Source of the DNA: Betaproteobacteria bacterium
GTDB lineage: Bacteria > Pseudomonadota > Gammaproteobacteria > Burkholderiales > SG8-41
Length of the DNA: 51,578 bases
Assembly (NCBI GenBank): GCA_016192825.1
Contig: JACPTK010000073.1
Coordinates: 1 to 51,578 of the forward strand
Reading direction: 5' to 3'
Shown here one piece after another: positions 1 through 8,086 of this stretch. A program made the translations under genes and the position numbers. The notes below the pieces were generated by a model. That model was given only the letters and a program-made list of their open reading frames with translations, was not told where the DNA came from and made no database searches. Numbering within the stretch: the stretch's first letter is position 1; the number at the start of each line of letters is the position of its first letter.

Positions 1-52
1 ACTCGTCGAACCATCTCACGACGCTTACGTTCAAGGGAGCTTTTTTAGCCAT
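1..52 (-). CDS. Partial hypothetical protein, N-terminus only
   Basis: An ATG on the minus strand at 52-50 opens a frame that runs off the left edge, giving 17 codons (MAKKAPLNVSVVRWFDE). A GGAG Shine-Dalgarno lies 10 nt upstream, which supports a real start. The fragment is too short to assign to a family. It points outward and is separated from the SucC-like gene by the paired 22-bp repeat. Confidence 0.35.
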   Translation of the reverse strand, partial: MAKKAPLNVSVVRWFDE

Positions 53-87
53 GTTCAACCTACTCCAAAACCCCTTACCCTATCTCA

Positions 88-134
88 AGTGTTGGACGAA
101 CGCTGAGCCTTAAGTGTTGGACAAACGCTGAGCC
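88..134 (+). repeat. Tandem pair of a 22-bp repeat, left end
   Basis: Two copies of a 22-mer (AGTGTTGGAC...GCTGAGCC) lie at 88-109 and 113-134, separated by TTA. The second copy has one change (GAC GAA to GAC AAA). The exact 22-mer occurs twice more in inverted orientation at the right end of the window (51445-51466 and 51489-51510). No such copies were noticed in between. Confidence 0.9.
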
Positions 135-149
135 TTGGCCAGTCACCAG

Positions 150-1286
150 TCACTTGTTGAGATGCTTTCGCACCTCGGCCAGCGCCGCATCGAGATCCGT
201 ATGGAGAACGATTCCGGCGGCAGCAAGCACCTCGCGCGCGGCGGGCAGGCCGTTGCCGACCAGCCGCGCGACGACGGGCACCTTCAGCTGCGGGGCGGCG
301 GCGATCGCCTCGACCAGCAGCCGCGAGAACTCGCCCAGCTCGGTGATCCCCGCGAAGATGTTGACTAGCAGCACCTTCACCCGTCGGCCCTCGCTGATCC
401 ATTGCAGCACCTGCGTGAGGCGCGTGGTCTCGCCGCGGAGCCCCCCGGTGCGGATGTCGAGAAAGTTGTAGGGCTTCATGCCCGCCGCCCGCATCTCGTC
501 GATCAGCATCATCGAAAGCCCCGCGCCGGTGGTGAGGAGGCCGATCTCCCCGGCGGGATCGACGACGACGTAATCGAAGCCGTGCGCGGCCTTGCGCGCG
601 ACGTCGGCGTAGGCACCCGAGCGCGAGTCGAGCAGCGCGCGAAGCGCCGGCTGGCGGGGCAGGGCGTTGTCGTCGGTGACGAACTTGGCGTCCCCGGCGA
701 TCCAGCGGCCGCCGTCCAGCACGAACAGGGGATTGATCTCGATCAGCATCGCCTCGAGCTCGAGGAACGCCCGCGCCAGCTTCTCGCCTGCGTCGCGGGC
801 GGCTGCCGCTGTTTCGAAAGGTAAGTTCCGCGCGAGCCGATGCACGCTGTCTGAAAGCGATCGAGCATCCGGCCGGGCGATTTCGCCATGAATGCGTTCG
901 CGCGGAACTTGCTCGATCTCCATGCCCCCGCTCGCCGACAGGATGACACGCACGCCGCCGCTGGCGGCATCGAGGAGAAAACCCGCGTACGCTTCGCGCA
1001 CCGACTTCACCTGCTGCTCGACGCGCACGGAGCCGACGCGCTGGTTTTTCACTTCGGCGCCGATGATCTCGCGCGCGTGCGCCTCGAGCTCGGCCCGGGT
1101 CGCCGCCTTGCGGATGATGCCGGCCTTGCCCCGCCCACCCGCGGCGATTTGCCCCTTGACCACCCAGGGGCCGGCGGGAAGCGGCGCCGAGTGCAGGGCA
1201 GTCGCGCTTTCGATCAGGACACCGGCGGGAACCGCAATGCCTCGACCGGCGAGGAGTTCCTTCGCGTCGTGCTCTAGCAAGTACAT
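150..1286 (-). CDS. SucC-like ATP-grasp acyl-CoA ligase beta subunit
   Basis: This 378-residue protein resembles the beta subunit of ADP-forming succinate-CoA ligase and malate-CoA ligase (usual length about 388). It should activate a carboxylic acid with CoA and ATP. The ATP-grasp half is at about residues 2-220, with a glycine-rich VVKGQIAAGGRGKAG loop near the N-terminus. The CoA-ligase half follows (GAGLSMMLIDEM, then VLLVNIFAGI). The usual NFLDxGGG loop reads NFLDIRTGG, so the substrate may not be succinate. The ATG at 1286 starts the conserved MYLLEHDAKELL; codons further upstream are repeat DNA. It is the last gene of a minus-strand operon. No SucD-type alpha subunit is in the window, which is unusual because the pair is normally adjacent. 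Confidence 0.8.
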   Translation of the reverse strand: MYLLEHDAKELLAGRGIAVPAGVLIESATALHSAPLPAGPWVVKGQIAAGGRGKAGIIRKAATRAELEAHAREIIGAEVKNQRVGSVRVEQQVKSVREAYAGFLLDAASGGVRVILSASGGMEIEQVPRERIHGEIARPDARSLSDSVHRLARNLPFETAAAARDAGEKLARAFLELEAMLIEINPLFVLDGGRWIAGDAKFVTDDNALPRQPALRALLDSRSGAYADVARKAAHGFDYVVVDPAGEIGLLTTGAGLSMMLIDEMRAAGMKPYNFLDIRTGGLRGETTRLTQVLQWISEGRRVKVLLVNIFAGITELGEFSRLLVEAIAAAPQLKVPVVARLVGNGLPAAREVLAAAGIVLHTDLDAALAEVRKHLNK

Positions 1287-1292
1287 GGAACA

Positions 1293-1441
1293 GCGTGACC
1301 TGATAAAGCGTGACGTGACAAGGCGCGACGTGGAAATGCGTGACGTGATGATGCGTTCATGGTGCGTAAACCCAGGCACGCTTTACCACGTCACGCCCCA
1401 TCCTGTCACGAATCACCACGTCACGAATCGCCAGGTCACGC
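1293..1441. repeat. Inverted intergenic repeat with 15-nt period
   Basis: The spacer is made of degenerate 15-mers. The left arm has four units starting GCGTGAC or GCGCGAC at 1293, 1308, 1323 and 1338. The right arm (1377-1441) has matching units in reverse orientation, each around CACGTCACG. The arms align unit by unit, including a shared CAGGTCACGC at the outer ends, so a long imperfect hairpin is possible. The unit looks like a 7+8 fusion of the heptads found in other spacers. Confidence 0.75.
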
Positions 1442-2206
1442 TCTTCCGCCTTTCTTGCGGTCAAGAAAGGCCTGCATGAGCCGCTTGGGCTCATCGGTGC
1501 GGCGCGCCGCGACGCAGGCGCGTATGCCGGTTTGCACCGCCTGCGCGATCGTCATGCGCTCCCAGTCGCGCACCAGCTTCTTCTGCAGCCGGATCGCGAG
1601 CGGGCCGGCCGCCAGTATCGAGGAAACCCACCGCTCGACGCCCGTGTCGAGGGCGGCGGGCTCCACCAGCTTCTCCAGGAATCCGCAACGCAGGGCCTCG
1701 GCGGCGTCGATGTGATCGCCGGTATAGACCAGCTCGCGCGTCTTGCCCCAGCCGACGAGCTGCGGCAGGAGGCACGCCTCCATTCCCGACGGGATCCCGA
1801 AGCGCACCTCGGGCATGCCGAATTTCGCGCTCGTGACGCCGATCCGCATGTCGCAGGAAGCCGCCAGCTCCATTCCGGCGCCGAAGCAGTAGCCGTTGAT
1901 GCGCGCGATGACCGGCACCGGCAGGTCGCGGATCGCCTCGCACGCGCGATGGGTCCAGGTGTGTTCCTCTTTTGCTCCCCTCGGCGCGAGGTCCTTCATT
2001 TCGGCGAGATCCGCGCCGGCGATGAATGAGCGGTCCCCGGCCCCCGTCAGGACCGCGACCCGCAGCGCCCTGTCCCTGGCCAGCTTCGTGAACACCCCGG
2101 TCAGCGCTTTCTTGCCCGCGATGCCGAGAACGTTGCGCCGCTCCGGGTTGTTGACCGTGACATGAACGACGTGCCCCGCCTCGCGCACTTCGAGGCGCAC
2201 GGTCAC
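1436..2206 (-). CDS. Enoyl-CoA hydratase/isomerase family protein
   Basis: This crotonase-fold enzyme of about 256 residues probably hydrates or isomerises an acyl-CoA. The first oxyanion-hole segment is SFIAGADLAEM and the second is FGAGMELAASCD. Both acidic positions of true hydratases appear kept: the Glu of PEVRFG and the Glu of TRELVYTG. I chose the GTG at 2206 because the downstream sequence (TVRLEV...NNPERRN) matches the usual crotonase N-terminus. A GTG at 2236 is in frame, but its first residues are encoded by the heptad repeat. No clear ribosome site was seen for either start. It lies between the aldehyde dehydrogenase and CoA ligase genes in the minus-strand operon. Confidence 0.85.
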   Translation of the reverse strand: MTVRLEVREAGHVVHVTVNNPERRNVLGIAGKKALTGVFTKLARDRALRVAVLTGAGDRSFIAGADLAEMKDLAPRGAKEEHTWTHRACEAIRDLPVPVIARINGYCFGAGMELAASCDMRIGVTSAKFGMPEVRFGIPSGMEACLLPQLVGWGKTRELVYTGDHIDAAEALRCGFLEKLVEPAALDTGVERWVSSILAAGPLAIRLQKKLVRDWERMTIAQAVQTGIRACVAARRTDEPKRLMQAFLDRKKGGRA

Positions 2207-2221
2207 CAATTGACCGAATTT

Positions 2222-2252
2222 CGAATCACGATTCACGAATCACGATTCAACG
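2222..2252 (+). repeat. 31-nt heptad module
   Basis: Four heptads, CGAATCA CGATTCA CGAATCA and CGATTCA, are followed by ACG. The module overlaps the stop codon of the aldehyde dehydrogenase and the upstream edge of the crotonase gene. Confidence 0.8.
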
Positions 2253-3746
2253 CAGGATGAATGGATTAGGAACCTCTGTCGCGGTGGATATCCAGACGCT
2301 CTTGACCTGCATGTAGTCCTTGATCATCTCCTGCCCGCTCTCGCGTCCGAGGCCGCTGCGCTTGTAGCCGCCGAAGGGGGAGAGGTAGGACACCGCGCGG
2401 TAGGTGTTGACCCACACCGTGCCGGCTTGCAGGCGCTCGGCCATCATGATCGAGCGGCGCATGCTCTGCGTCCACACGCCGGCGGCAAGGCCGTAGACGA
2501 CGTCGTTGCCGATCGCGATCGCATCCTCCTCGTCCTTGAACGGGATCACGGCGAGCACCGGGCCGAAGACCTCCTCCTGCGCGATGCGCATCGAGTTCTT
2601 CACGCCGGTGAAGATGGTGGGCTCGACGAACCAGCCGTCGCCGCACTCGGGGCGCGCCGCCCTGCCGCCACCCAGCACCGGCTTCGCGCCTTCGCCCCGG
2701 GCGATGTCGATGTAGTCGAGGATCTTCTTGAATTGCGGCGGATTGGTGACCGGCCCGACCTGGGTCTCGAGGCTCATCGGATTGCCCATCTTCGCGGTTT
2801 TCGCGAAGGCGACGAGTTTCTCGACGAAAACATCGTGGATGCTCCGCTGCACCAGCAGCCGCGAGCCGGCGATGCAGGTCTGGCCGGTGGCGGCGAAGAT
2901 GCCCGAGACCACGCCCTTGATGGCGTTCTCCATGTGCGCGTCGTCGAACACGATGTTGGGCGACTTGCCGCCGAGTTCCATGCTGACGCGCTTGAGGCCC
3001 TTGGCGGCGGTCTGGTAGATCAGCGTTCCGGTTCTGTCGGAGCCGGTGAACGCGACCTTGGCGACCAGCGGGTGCTCGACCAGCGGCGTGCCGACGTCGG
3101 GCCCGAAGCCGGTCACGACGTTCACGACACCGGGCGGGAATCCGGCCTGCTCGATGAGCTTCATGAATTCCAGCACGGAGGCCGACGTGAACTCGGACGG
3201 CTTGAGCACCACGGTGTTGCCGGCCGCGAGCGCCGGCGCGAGCTTCCACGCGGTGAGGAGCAGGGGAGAGTTCCACGGCGTGATGGCGGCGACCACGCCG
3301 AGCGGCTCGTAGCGCGTGTAGTTGAGCATGTCGGGCTTGTCGGTGGGGATGACGTGCCCTTCGATCTTGTCGGCAAGGCCGCCGTAGTAGTAATACCACT
3401 GCGCCATGTAGGCGGTCTGCGCGCTCATCTCGGCGTAGAGCTTGCCGTTGTCGCGCACTTCGATCTCGGCGAGGAATTTCGCCTTGTCGGCAATTAGATC
3501 GCCAAGCTTGCGCAGCAGCGCACCACGCTTCGAGGCGTTCAGCTTCGGCCACTCGCCCGAGGTGAACGCCTTGTGCGCCGCGCGCACCGCGCGGTCCGCG
3601 TCCTGCGCTCCCCCCTTCGGGATCAGCGCCCACGGCTTGCCGGTGAACGGGTTGTCGCTCTCAAAATGTTCCTTGGAGGCTGCGTCAACCCATTCGCCTC
3701 CGATGAACATTCGGTATTTGGTCAGCGTGCCGGTTGGGATATCCAT
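2247..3746 (-). CDS. NAD(P)-dependent aldehyde dehydrogenase
   Basis: This 499-residue protein of the ALDH superfamily (usual length 480-500) oxidises an aldehyde to a carboxylic acid. The general-base region MELGGKSPNIVFDD and the catalytic cysteine in GQTCIAGSRL are both intact. The N-terminal NAD-binding region includes AITPWNSPLLL. Two ATGs are possible. The one at 3746 has GGGAG six bases upstream, while the ATG at 3752 touches that motif directly, so 3746 is preferred. It is transcribed after the TPP decarboxylase pair and before the crotonase and CoA ligase. This order suggests that it oxidises the aldehyde the decarboxylase releases; the exact substrate cannot be read from the sequence. 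Confidence 0.92.
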   Translation of the reverse strand: MDIPTGTLTKYRMFIGGEWVDAASKEHFESDNPFTGKPWALIPKGGAQDADRAVRAAHKAFTSGEWPKLNASKRGALLRKLGDLIADKAKFLAEIEVRDNGKLYAEMSAQTAYMAQWYYYYGGLADKIEGHVIPTDKPDMLNYTRYEPLGVVAAITPWNSPLLLTAWKLAPALAAGNTVVLKPSEFTSASVLEFMKLIEQAGFPPGVVNVVTGFGPDVGTPLVEHPLVAKVAFTGSDRTGTLIYQTAAKGLKRVSMELGGKSPNIVFDDAHMENAIKGVVSGIFAATGQTCIAGSRLLVQRSIHDVFVEKLVAFAKTAKMGNPMSLETQVGPVTNPPQFKKILDYIDIARGEGAKPVLGGGRAARPECGDGWFVEPTIFTGVKNSMRIAQEEVFGPVLAVIPFKDEEDAIAIGNDVVYGLAAGVWTQSMRRSIMMAERLQAGTVWVNTYRAVSYLSPFGGYKRSGLGRESGQEMIKDYMQVKSVWISTATEVPNPFILR

Positions 3747-3765
3747 TGCCATCTCCCAGAGAGTA

Positions 3766-3858
3766 GCGTGAATGGTGAGTGGTGAGCAGTGAGTGGAAGC
3801 ACCTTTGAGTCATTAACGACTTTCAGTCTGCTCACTACTCTCCATTCACTGCTCACGC
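3766..3858. repeat. Inverted pair of 31-nt heptad modules
   Basis: The left arm is 3766-3796 and the right arm 3828-3858, each four heptads plus CGC in opposite orientation (right arm CTGCTCA CTACTCT CCATTCA CTGCTCA CGC). About 23 of 31 positions are complementary. The element fills the spacer between the TPP-enzyme beta-subunit gene and the aldehyde dehydrogenase gene. Confidence 0.85.
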
Positions 3859-3859
3859 T

Positions 3860-4456
3860 TCATTCGTAAGCCCTGCCGCCGAGCAGGGCTTCGCGAAAGC
3901 GGTGCTTGATCGCGGTTCCTTCGCGCACGGGCAGCACGAGCGGCGCGTCCGCTGTCGTCACCTTGATCGAGCAGAAGATCGGGCCGGGCTGGCGATAGAA
4001 CCGCGGCATCCACGCCTTGAGCTGCGGCGCGGTGTAGACCGTTCCCGCGGCACGGAACCCCGCAGCCCTCGCCATGGCGGGCAAATCAACGCCATGGCGG
4101 GTATGGGTGGGCTGCATGCCGGTCTCGCCGTAATGCTCGTTGTCGATCACGATGACCGCCAGGTTGCGGGGCTTTTGCACGCCGATGCTCGCGAGAGAGC
4201 CGAGTCCCATCAGCAGCTCGCCGTCGCCGGTGATCACCAGCACGCGCCGGCGCGGCTGGGCGAGCGCGAGGCCGAGCCCCATCATCGCGCACCCTCCCAT
4301 GCCGCCCCACGAGTAGAACGTCAGGGGATGATCGCCCGCGGCCGCGCAATCCCACGTCGGCGCGCCCAGGCCGGGCATGATCAGCGCGTCGCCGCGCCGC
4401 TCGAGGATCTGGGCGACAACCTTGCGCCGGTCGAGTATCGGTTTTCTATGTGCCAT
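3860..4456 (-). CDS. TPP-dependent decarboxylase beta subunit (sulfopyruvate/phosphonopyruvate type)
   Basis: This 198-residue protein is the C-terminal, cofactor-binding half of a two-subunit thiamine-pyrophosphate decarboxylase. The GDG...N Mg-TPP motif is clear: GDGELLMG at residues 77-84 and N106. Its closest recognisable relatives are the ComE subunit of sulfopyruvate decarboxylase and the C-terminal half of phosphonopyruvate decarboxylase. The reaction would be non-oxidative decarboxylation of a 3-substituted pyruvate to an aldehyde. The partner alpha subunit is encoded immediately upstream in the operon, and an aldehyde dehydrogenase gene follows. The substrate (sulfo-, phospho- or plain oxoacid) is not determined. 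Confidence 0.85.
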   Translation of the reverse strand: MAHRKPILDRRKVVAQILERRGDALIMPGLGAPTWDCAAAGDHPLTFYSWGGMGGCAMMGLGLALAQPRRRVLVITGDGELLMGLGSLASIGVQKPRNLAVIVIDNEHYGETGMQPTHTRHGVDLPAMARAAGFRAAGTVYTAPQLKAWMPRFYRQPGPIFCSIKVTTADAPLVLPVREGTAIKHRFREALLGGRAYE

Positions 4457-4511
4457 AGGTTAGCCGCCAATGCGCGAAGAGCGCCAAGAGAAATTGTTTA
4501 TAGGAGCGAAT

Positions 4512-4542
4512 CGAGTCACGTGTCACCAGTCACGAGTCACGG
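4512..4542 (+). repeat. 31-nt heptad module
   Basis: CGAGTCA CGTGTCA CCAGTCA CGAGTCA is followed by CGG in the spacer between the two decarboxylase subunit genes. No inverted partner arm is obvious on the other side of this spacer. Confidence 0.8.
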
Positions 4543-4549
4543 TATTGGG

Positions 4550-5080
4550 CTACTTGCCAAAGGCCTTCGAGCCGATCACGCGCTGCGAGATCAGCACGGC
4601 AACGGCACGGCCGGTGCTGAACGCCAGGCGGGCGGCGGCGGCGACGGTTTCCCCTGCTTCATCCGGCTGATCCACCGTCTGCACCGTGACCCCGATGGCG
4701 CTCAATGCCGGCACCGTGGCCTGCGACATTGGCACCTGCCACGGGTTGAATTCCCCCCAGTGGCCGCGCATGGTGAGGATCATCAGCAGCGGGAATCGGC
4801 ATTCGTTGATCATGCCGAGCATGTTGATGCAGTTTCCGGCCCCGGAGGACTGCATTAGCAGCGCGCCGCGCTCACCGCCGAGCCATGCGCCGGCCAGCAT
4901 CGCGACACCTTCCTCCTCCGTGGTGAGGCAGACGGCTCTCATTGCCTTGTCGGCATGGCAGGCTTTGATGAGCAGGGAATGTCCCGCATCGGGCACGTAG
5001 GCGACCTGGCGGATGCCGGCTTTCTTGAACACTTCGTAGATGTCCAGCGGCCAGGTCGGGGGTCTTGTCGCGGTTTCCAA
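4550..5080 (-). CDS. TPP-dependent decarboxylase alpha subunit
   Basis: This 176-residue protein is the N-terminal TPP-enzyme domain (pyrimidine-binding half), as in ComD of sulfopyruvate decarboxylase. The activating glutamate lies in CLTTEEEGVAMLAG (residues 55-57). The region QSSGAGNCINML is typical of the domain. It should pair with the beta subunit encoded just downstream so that the active site forms at their interface. It is the second gene of the minus-strand operon, after the DapA-like gene. Confidence 0.85.
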   Translation of the reverse strand: METATRPPTWPLDIYEVFKKAGIRQVAYVPDAGHSLLIKACHADKAMRAVCLTTEEEGVAMLAGAWLGGERGALLMQSSGAGNCINMLGMINECRFPLLMILTMRGHWGEFNPWQVPMSQATVPALSAIGVTVQTVDQPDEAGETVAAAARLAFSTGRAVAVLISQRVIGSKAFGK

Positions 5081-5163
5081 CGAGTTCTCCTGTCGGCTAT
5101 GGGGCCCGGTCTTGTGGTGGCCGTTCCGATGCTAGCGAGTGCGCTTGGTAACTGCAACAGACG

Positions 5164-6111
5164 TCACCAGCCGGTCGGCTCGCCGCCATCGAATACGCCG
5201 ATCCCTTCGAGCTCCTTGCGCAGCTTCTGCTTCTGCCCGGCATCGAGCGAGCGCATCGGCCCGCGCACCGGGCCGACCGGCCGTCCCATCATCTCCATCG
5301 CCGCCTTGATCGCCGCCGGGTATTCCGGCTTAAACAGCTGCCACAGGTGTGAGGCCTTGTCCTGGAGTGGTGCGGCTTCGAAGAATTTTCCCGCGGCGCA
5401 CAGGTCGTAGAGCTTCTGCATCAGCCGCGGCGCCACCCCGCCGGCGATCGACATGGAGCCCACGCCGCCCATCGAAACCGACGGGATGATGTACTCGACG
5501 CCCAGCAGCAGGCCGAACTCGGGCCGGACCGCCTGCGTCGCGCGCCGCGCCTCGATGAAGTACTCGAAATTGTGGCTGGCTTCCTTTTCACCGATGAAGT
5601 TCGGCAGCTCGTGCATCAGGCGGACGAGGAATTTCGGCGACAGGCTCACGCCCTGGAAAATCGGCGAGTTGTAGATCATGAAGGGCAGGGGCGTCGCTTT
5701 GGCGATTCTGATGAAGTGGTCGTGCAGCGCCTCTTCCGGCACCGGCCAGTAGTACGGGCTGAGGCAGATGATCGCGTCCGCGCCGGCTTTTTCCGCGTGG
5801 CGCGCCAGGTCGATCGCCTGGTCCGTGCCCGCCATGCTGACATTCGCAATGACCGGTACCCGGCCGTTCGTCACGCTGACCGAGATCTCGATGAGCTTCT
5901 TGTGCTCTTCCCTAGTCAGACTGACGGATTCGGCGATATGCAGGACTACACACAGCGACGAGGGGTTCTGCCTGACGTGCCAGTCCACCAGCTTCTCGAA
6001 GGTGTCGTAATCGACCGCCATGTGGGCCATGAACGGCGTGACCGGCACGTGCATGACGCCTTTGGGGACGCTGCGCAACGGCTGGCCGGTGCGCTTCCGG
6101 GGCGTGCTCAT
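5164..6111 (-). CDS. Dihydrodipicolinate synthase (DapA) family lyase/aldolase
   Basis: This 315-residue TIM-barrel protein belongs to the class I aldolase DapA/NanA family. The Schiff-base lysine is K176 (GEKEAS) and the catalytic tyrosine is Y147 in IYNSP. Both are present, so the enzyme should form or cleave a 2-oxo acid through an imine. The ATG at 6111 begins MSTPRKRTG and fits the family length; an upstream GTG-type extension would overlap the divergent SnoaL gene. It is the promoter-proximal gene of the operon running to position 150. It may supply the oxoacid used by the TPP decarboxylase. It is unlikely to be the lysine-biosynthesis enzyme, because of its catabolic setting. Confidence 0.85.
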   Translation of the reverse strand: MSTPRKRTGQPLRSVPKGVMHVPVTPFMAHMAVDYDTFEKLVDWHVRQNPSSLCVVLHIAESVSLTREEHKKLIEISVSVTNGRVPVIANVSMAGTDQAIDLARHAEKAGADAIICLSPYYWPVPEEALHDHFIRIAKATPLPFMIYNSPIFQGVSLSPKFLVRLMHELPNFIGEKEASHNFEYFIEARRATQAVRPEFGLLLGVEYIIPSVSMGGVGSMSIAGGVAPRLMQKLYDLCAAGKFFEAAPLQDKASHLWQLFKPEYPAAIKAAMEMMGRPVGPVRGPMRSLDAGQKQKLRKELEGIGVFDGGEPTGW

Positions 6112-6208
6112 ATCGTGGATAGGCTTCCTGCGTAAGGCATCGAGTCTAGCGTACCCGGCCGCCCTGATATGATCGCGGCGAAACATGCAGCCCTATCGGA
6201 GCGGAGAA

Positions 6209-6835
6209 ATGACCGACAACGCAAGGCTACAGGCCGTCATCGACAAGTTCGAGATCATCGAAGTGTCCACCCTCGCGATGATTTGCCGCGATACGGGCGA
6301 CTGGGTGCGCCTGCCGCAATGCTTCCATCCGGACGCGCGGCTGACGACGTCGTGGTTCGACGGCACGGCGCGCGAGTTTGCCGAGCAATCGAAGAACATG
6401 ATGGAAGGGCACCAGCCGGGCGACACCCAGCGCCACATGATGAGCAACCCGCGCGTGACGCTGAACGGGCGCCGCGCCATCAACGAGTTCTACCTGGTGC
6501 TCCACCAAGGGCGGACGCTCGACGGCTACGAGTTCGATTTTCAGACCTGGAGCGTCACGCTCGACCTGTGCGAGAAGCGCGACGGCGAGTGGCGCATCTC
6601 CAAGCGCATGATGATCTACGAGAAGGGCCGCATGGACCCGCGCACGCCGGGATCCGTGCCGCAGTCCTACTATGACGGGCTGGATCTGTCGCGCTTCCCG
6701 CACCCGATCCGCTATCACTGCTATCGCAACTACCGGAGCAGCGGTCACGTCCCGAGAAATCTCATCATGAAAGGCTCGCCGGAAGAGAGGGCGGCGCGGC
6801 AGTCGGCGCAGGAGTGGCTGGCCGCGGGAACGTGA
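6209..6835 (+). CDS. SnoaL-like/NTF2-fold protein
   Basis: This 208-residue protein has the SnoaL_4-type cone fold seen in small dehydratases, isomerases and ring-hydroxylating dioxygenase beta subunits. Recognisable elements are the N-terminal helix with ICRDTGDWVRLPQCFHPDARL and the later sheet DGEWRISKRMMIYEKGRMDP. The ATG at 6209 has GGAG seven bases upstream and is preferred to the ATG at 6185, which would overlap the divergent promoter region. It is transcribed away from the DapA-like gene. Its substrate is unknown. Confidence 0.75.
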   Translation: MTDNARLQAVIDKFEIIEVSTLAMICRDTGDWVRLPQCFHPDARLTTSWFDGTAREFAEQSKNMMEGHQPGDTQRHMMSNPRVTLNGRRAINEFYLVLHQGRTLDGYEFDFQTWSVTLDLCEKRDGEWRISKRMMIYEKGRMDPRTPGSVPQSYYDGLDLSRFPHPIRYHCYRNYRSSGHVPRNLIMKGSPEERAARQSAQEWLAAGT

Positions 6836-7066
6836 AGCGGGGCGGCTGCTAGCAGCCTGTCGGACTTACCTTGATGAACGATCGGCTCATCAGTCCTGCC
6901 TCACCATCAAAATGCCCTACCTACCCAACGTACCACACCCATTCAGGTTGACCGCCCCCGCCTGTAAACTGGCGTTCCCTATAGCAGTGTGTCGCCCGCC
7001 GGCATCGGCGATCATGATGACCCCGCCCGCCGAGAACCCGTGCGGAACCCAAAGTCCGACACATTG

Positions 7067-8086
7067 CTAGGCGTTGACGATGCCTTCGGCTTTTCCGCCG
7101 GCGAAGAAGCTTTGGATGTTCCGCAACGCGGCGGGGATGTCGACCTCCCAGCCGCGGTACGACCCGCCTCCCATGTGGGGGAGCAACACCACGTTGGGTA
7201 GCGTCAGCAACGGGCTCGTGGCCGGCAACGGCTCGTTCCGGTAGACGTCGAGCCCGGCCATCGCGATCCGTCCCGCTTGCAGCGCGGCGAAAAGGGCGCC
7301 TTCGTCGATCAACCCGCCGCGGCCGACGTTGATGAGGGTCGCGGACGGTTTCATCCGGGCCAGCTCGCGTGCGCCGATCAATCCCTCGGACTCGGGCGTG
7401 TGCGGGATCACCAGCACGACGTAGTCGGAGGCGGACAGGAGCGCGTCGAGGGGCAGGTAGCGGATGCCCAGCGACGCCTCGACATCCGAGGCGTGTGGCG
7501 TGCGTTGGTAATAGCAGACATTCATTCCAAAGGCGCGGCAGCGTTTGGCGATCTCCATTCCAATGTCGCCCATGCCTACGATGCCGGCGCTGGCCTGGAA
7601 CAGCTCGGAGACGCCGCGGATCCCGGGCCAGTTGCCGCGATAGTTCCGCTGCGACGTCACGATGGGCTCCAGCCCCATTTCCCGGTAGACGGCCCCGGCG
7701 ACCGCCTGGTGCCCGGGGATGACCTTGCGCGCGCACGCCAGCATCAGCGCCAATGCATGCTCGGCGACGGTCACGCTGCGCATCAATGGCAGCGTCGCCA
7801 CGCGGACCTTGCGCTGGGTGGCGGCCGCCACATCGATGTTCCGGCAGTTGATACCGTGCTTCTGGATCAGCCGGAGCGACGGCGCGGCCTGAATCACCGG
7901 GGCGGCGATGCCGGCCTGATAGCAGAGAATTGCGTCGGCCCCGGATGCCGACGCCCGCAGCGCCGCTTCCGCCTCGCTCTCGGGAAGGATCAGGCTGAAG
8001 ATTCGCGCCGCCGGCGATTCGCGCACGCGCAGGGTGAATTTCGCTGCGGCGCCATCGGCCACCAGGAGGCGAATCCGCTCGCCCAT
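7067..8086 (-). CDS. D-isomer-specific 2-hydroxyacid dehydrogenase
   Basis: This 339-residue NAD-dependent enzyme of the D-2-hydroxyacid dehydrogenase family reduces 2-oxoacids or oxidises 2-hydroxyacids. The Rossmann glycine motif is GIVGMGDIG. The catalytic triad appears intact: Arg in NVGRGGLIDE, Glu in DVYRNEP, and His in LLPHMGGG. The ATG at 8086 overlaps the TGA stop of the upstream Bug receptor by one base, so the two are translationally coupled. It is the last gene of the minus-strand GlcG-Gfo-Bug-dehydrogenase run. Confidence 0.9.
   Translation of the reverse strand: MGERIRLLVADGAAAKFTLRVRESPAARIFSLILPESEAEAALRASASGADAILCYQAGIAAPVIQAAPSLRLIQKHGINCRNIDVAAATQRKVRVATLPLMRSVTVAEHALALMLACARKVIPGHQAVAGAVYREMGLEPIVTSQRNYRGNWPGIRGVSELFQASAGIVGMGDIGMEIAKRCRAFGMNVCYYQRTPHASDVEASLGIRYLPLDALLSASDYVVLVIPHTPESEGLIGARELARMKPSATLINVGRGGLIDEGALFAALQAGRIAMAGLDVYRNEPLPATSPLLTLPNVVLLPHMGGGSYRGWEVDIPAALRNIQSFFAGGKAEGIVNA

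Noticed and set aside
2266-3633. 455-codon alternative frame inside the aldehyde dehydrogenase gene
   Set aside because: It is Arg-rich shadow sequence without motifs, fully inside an intact ALDH gene on the same strand.
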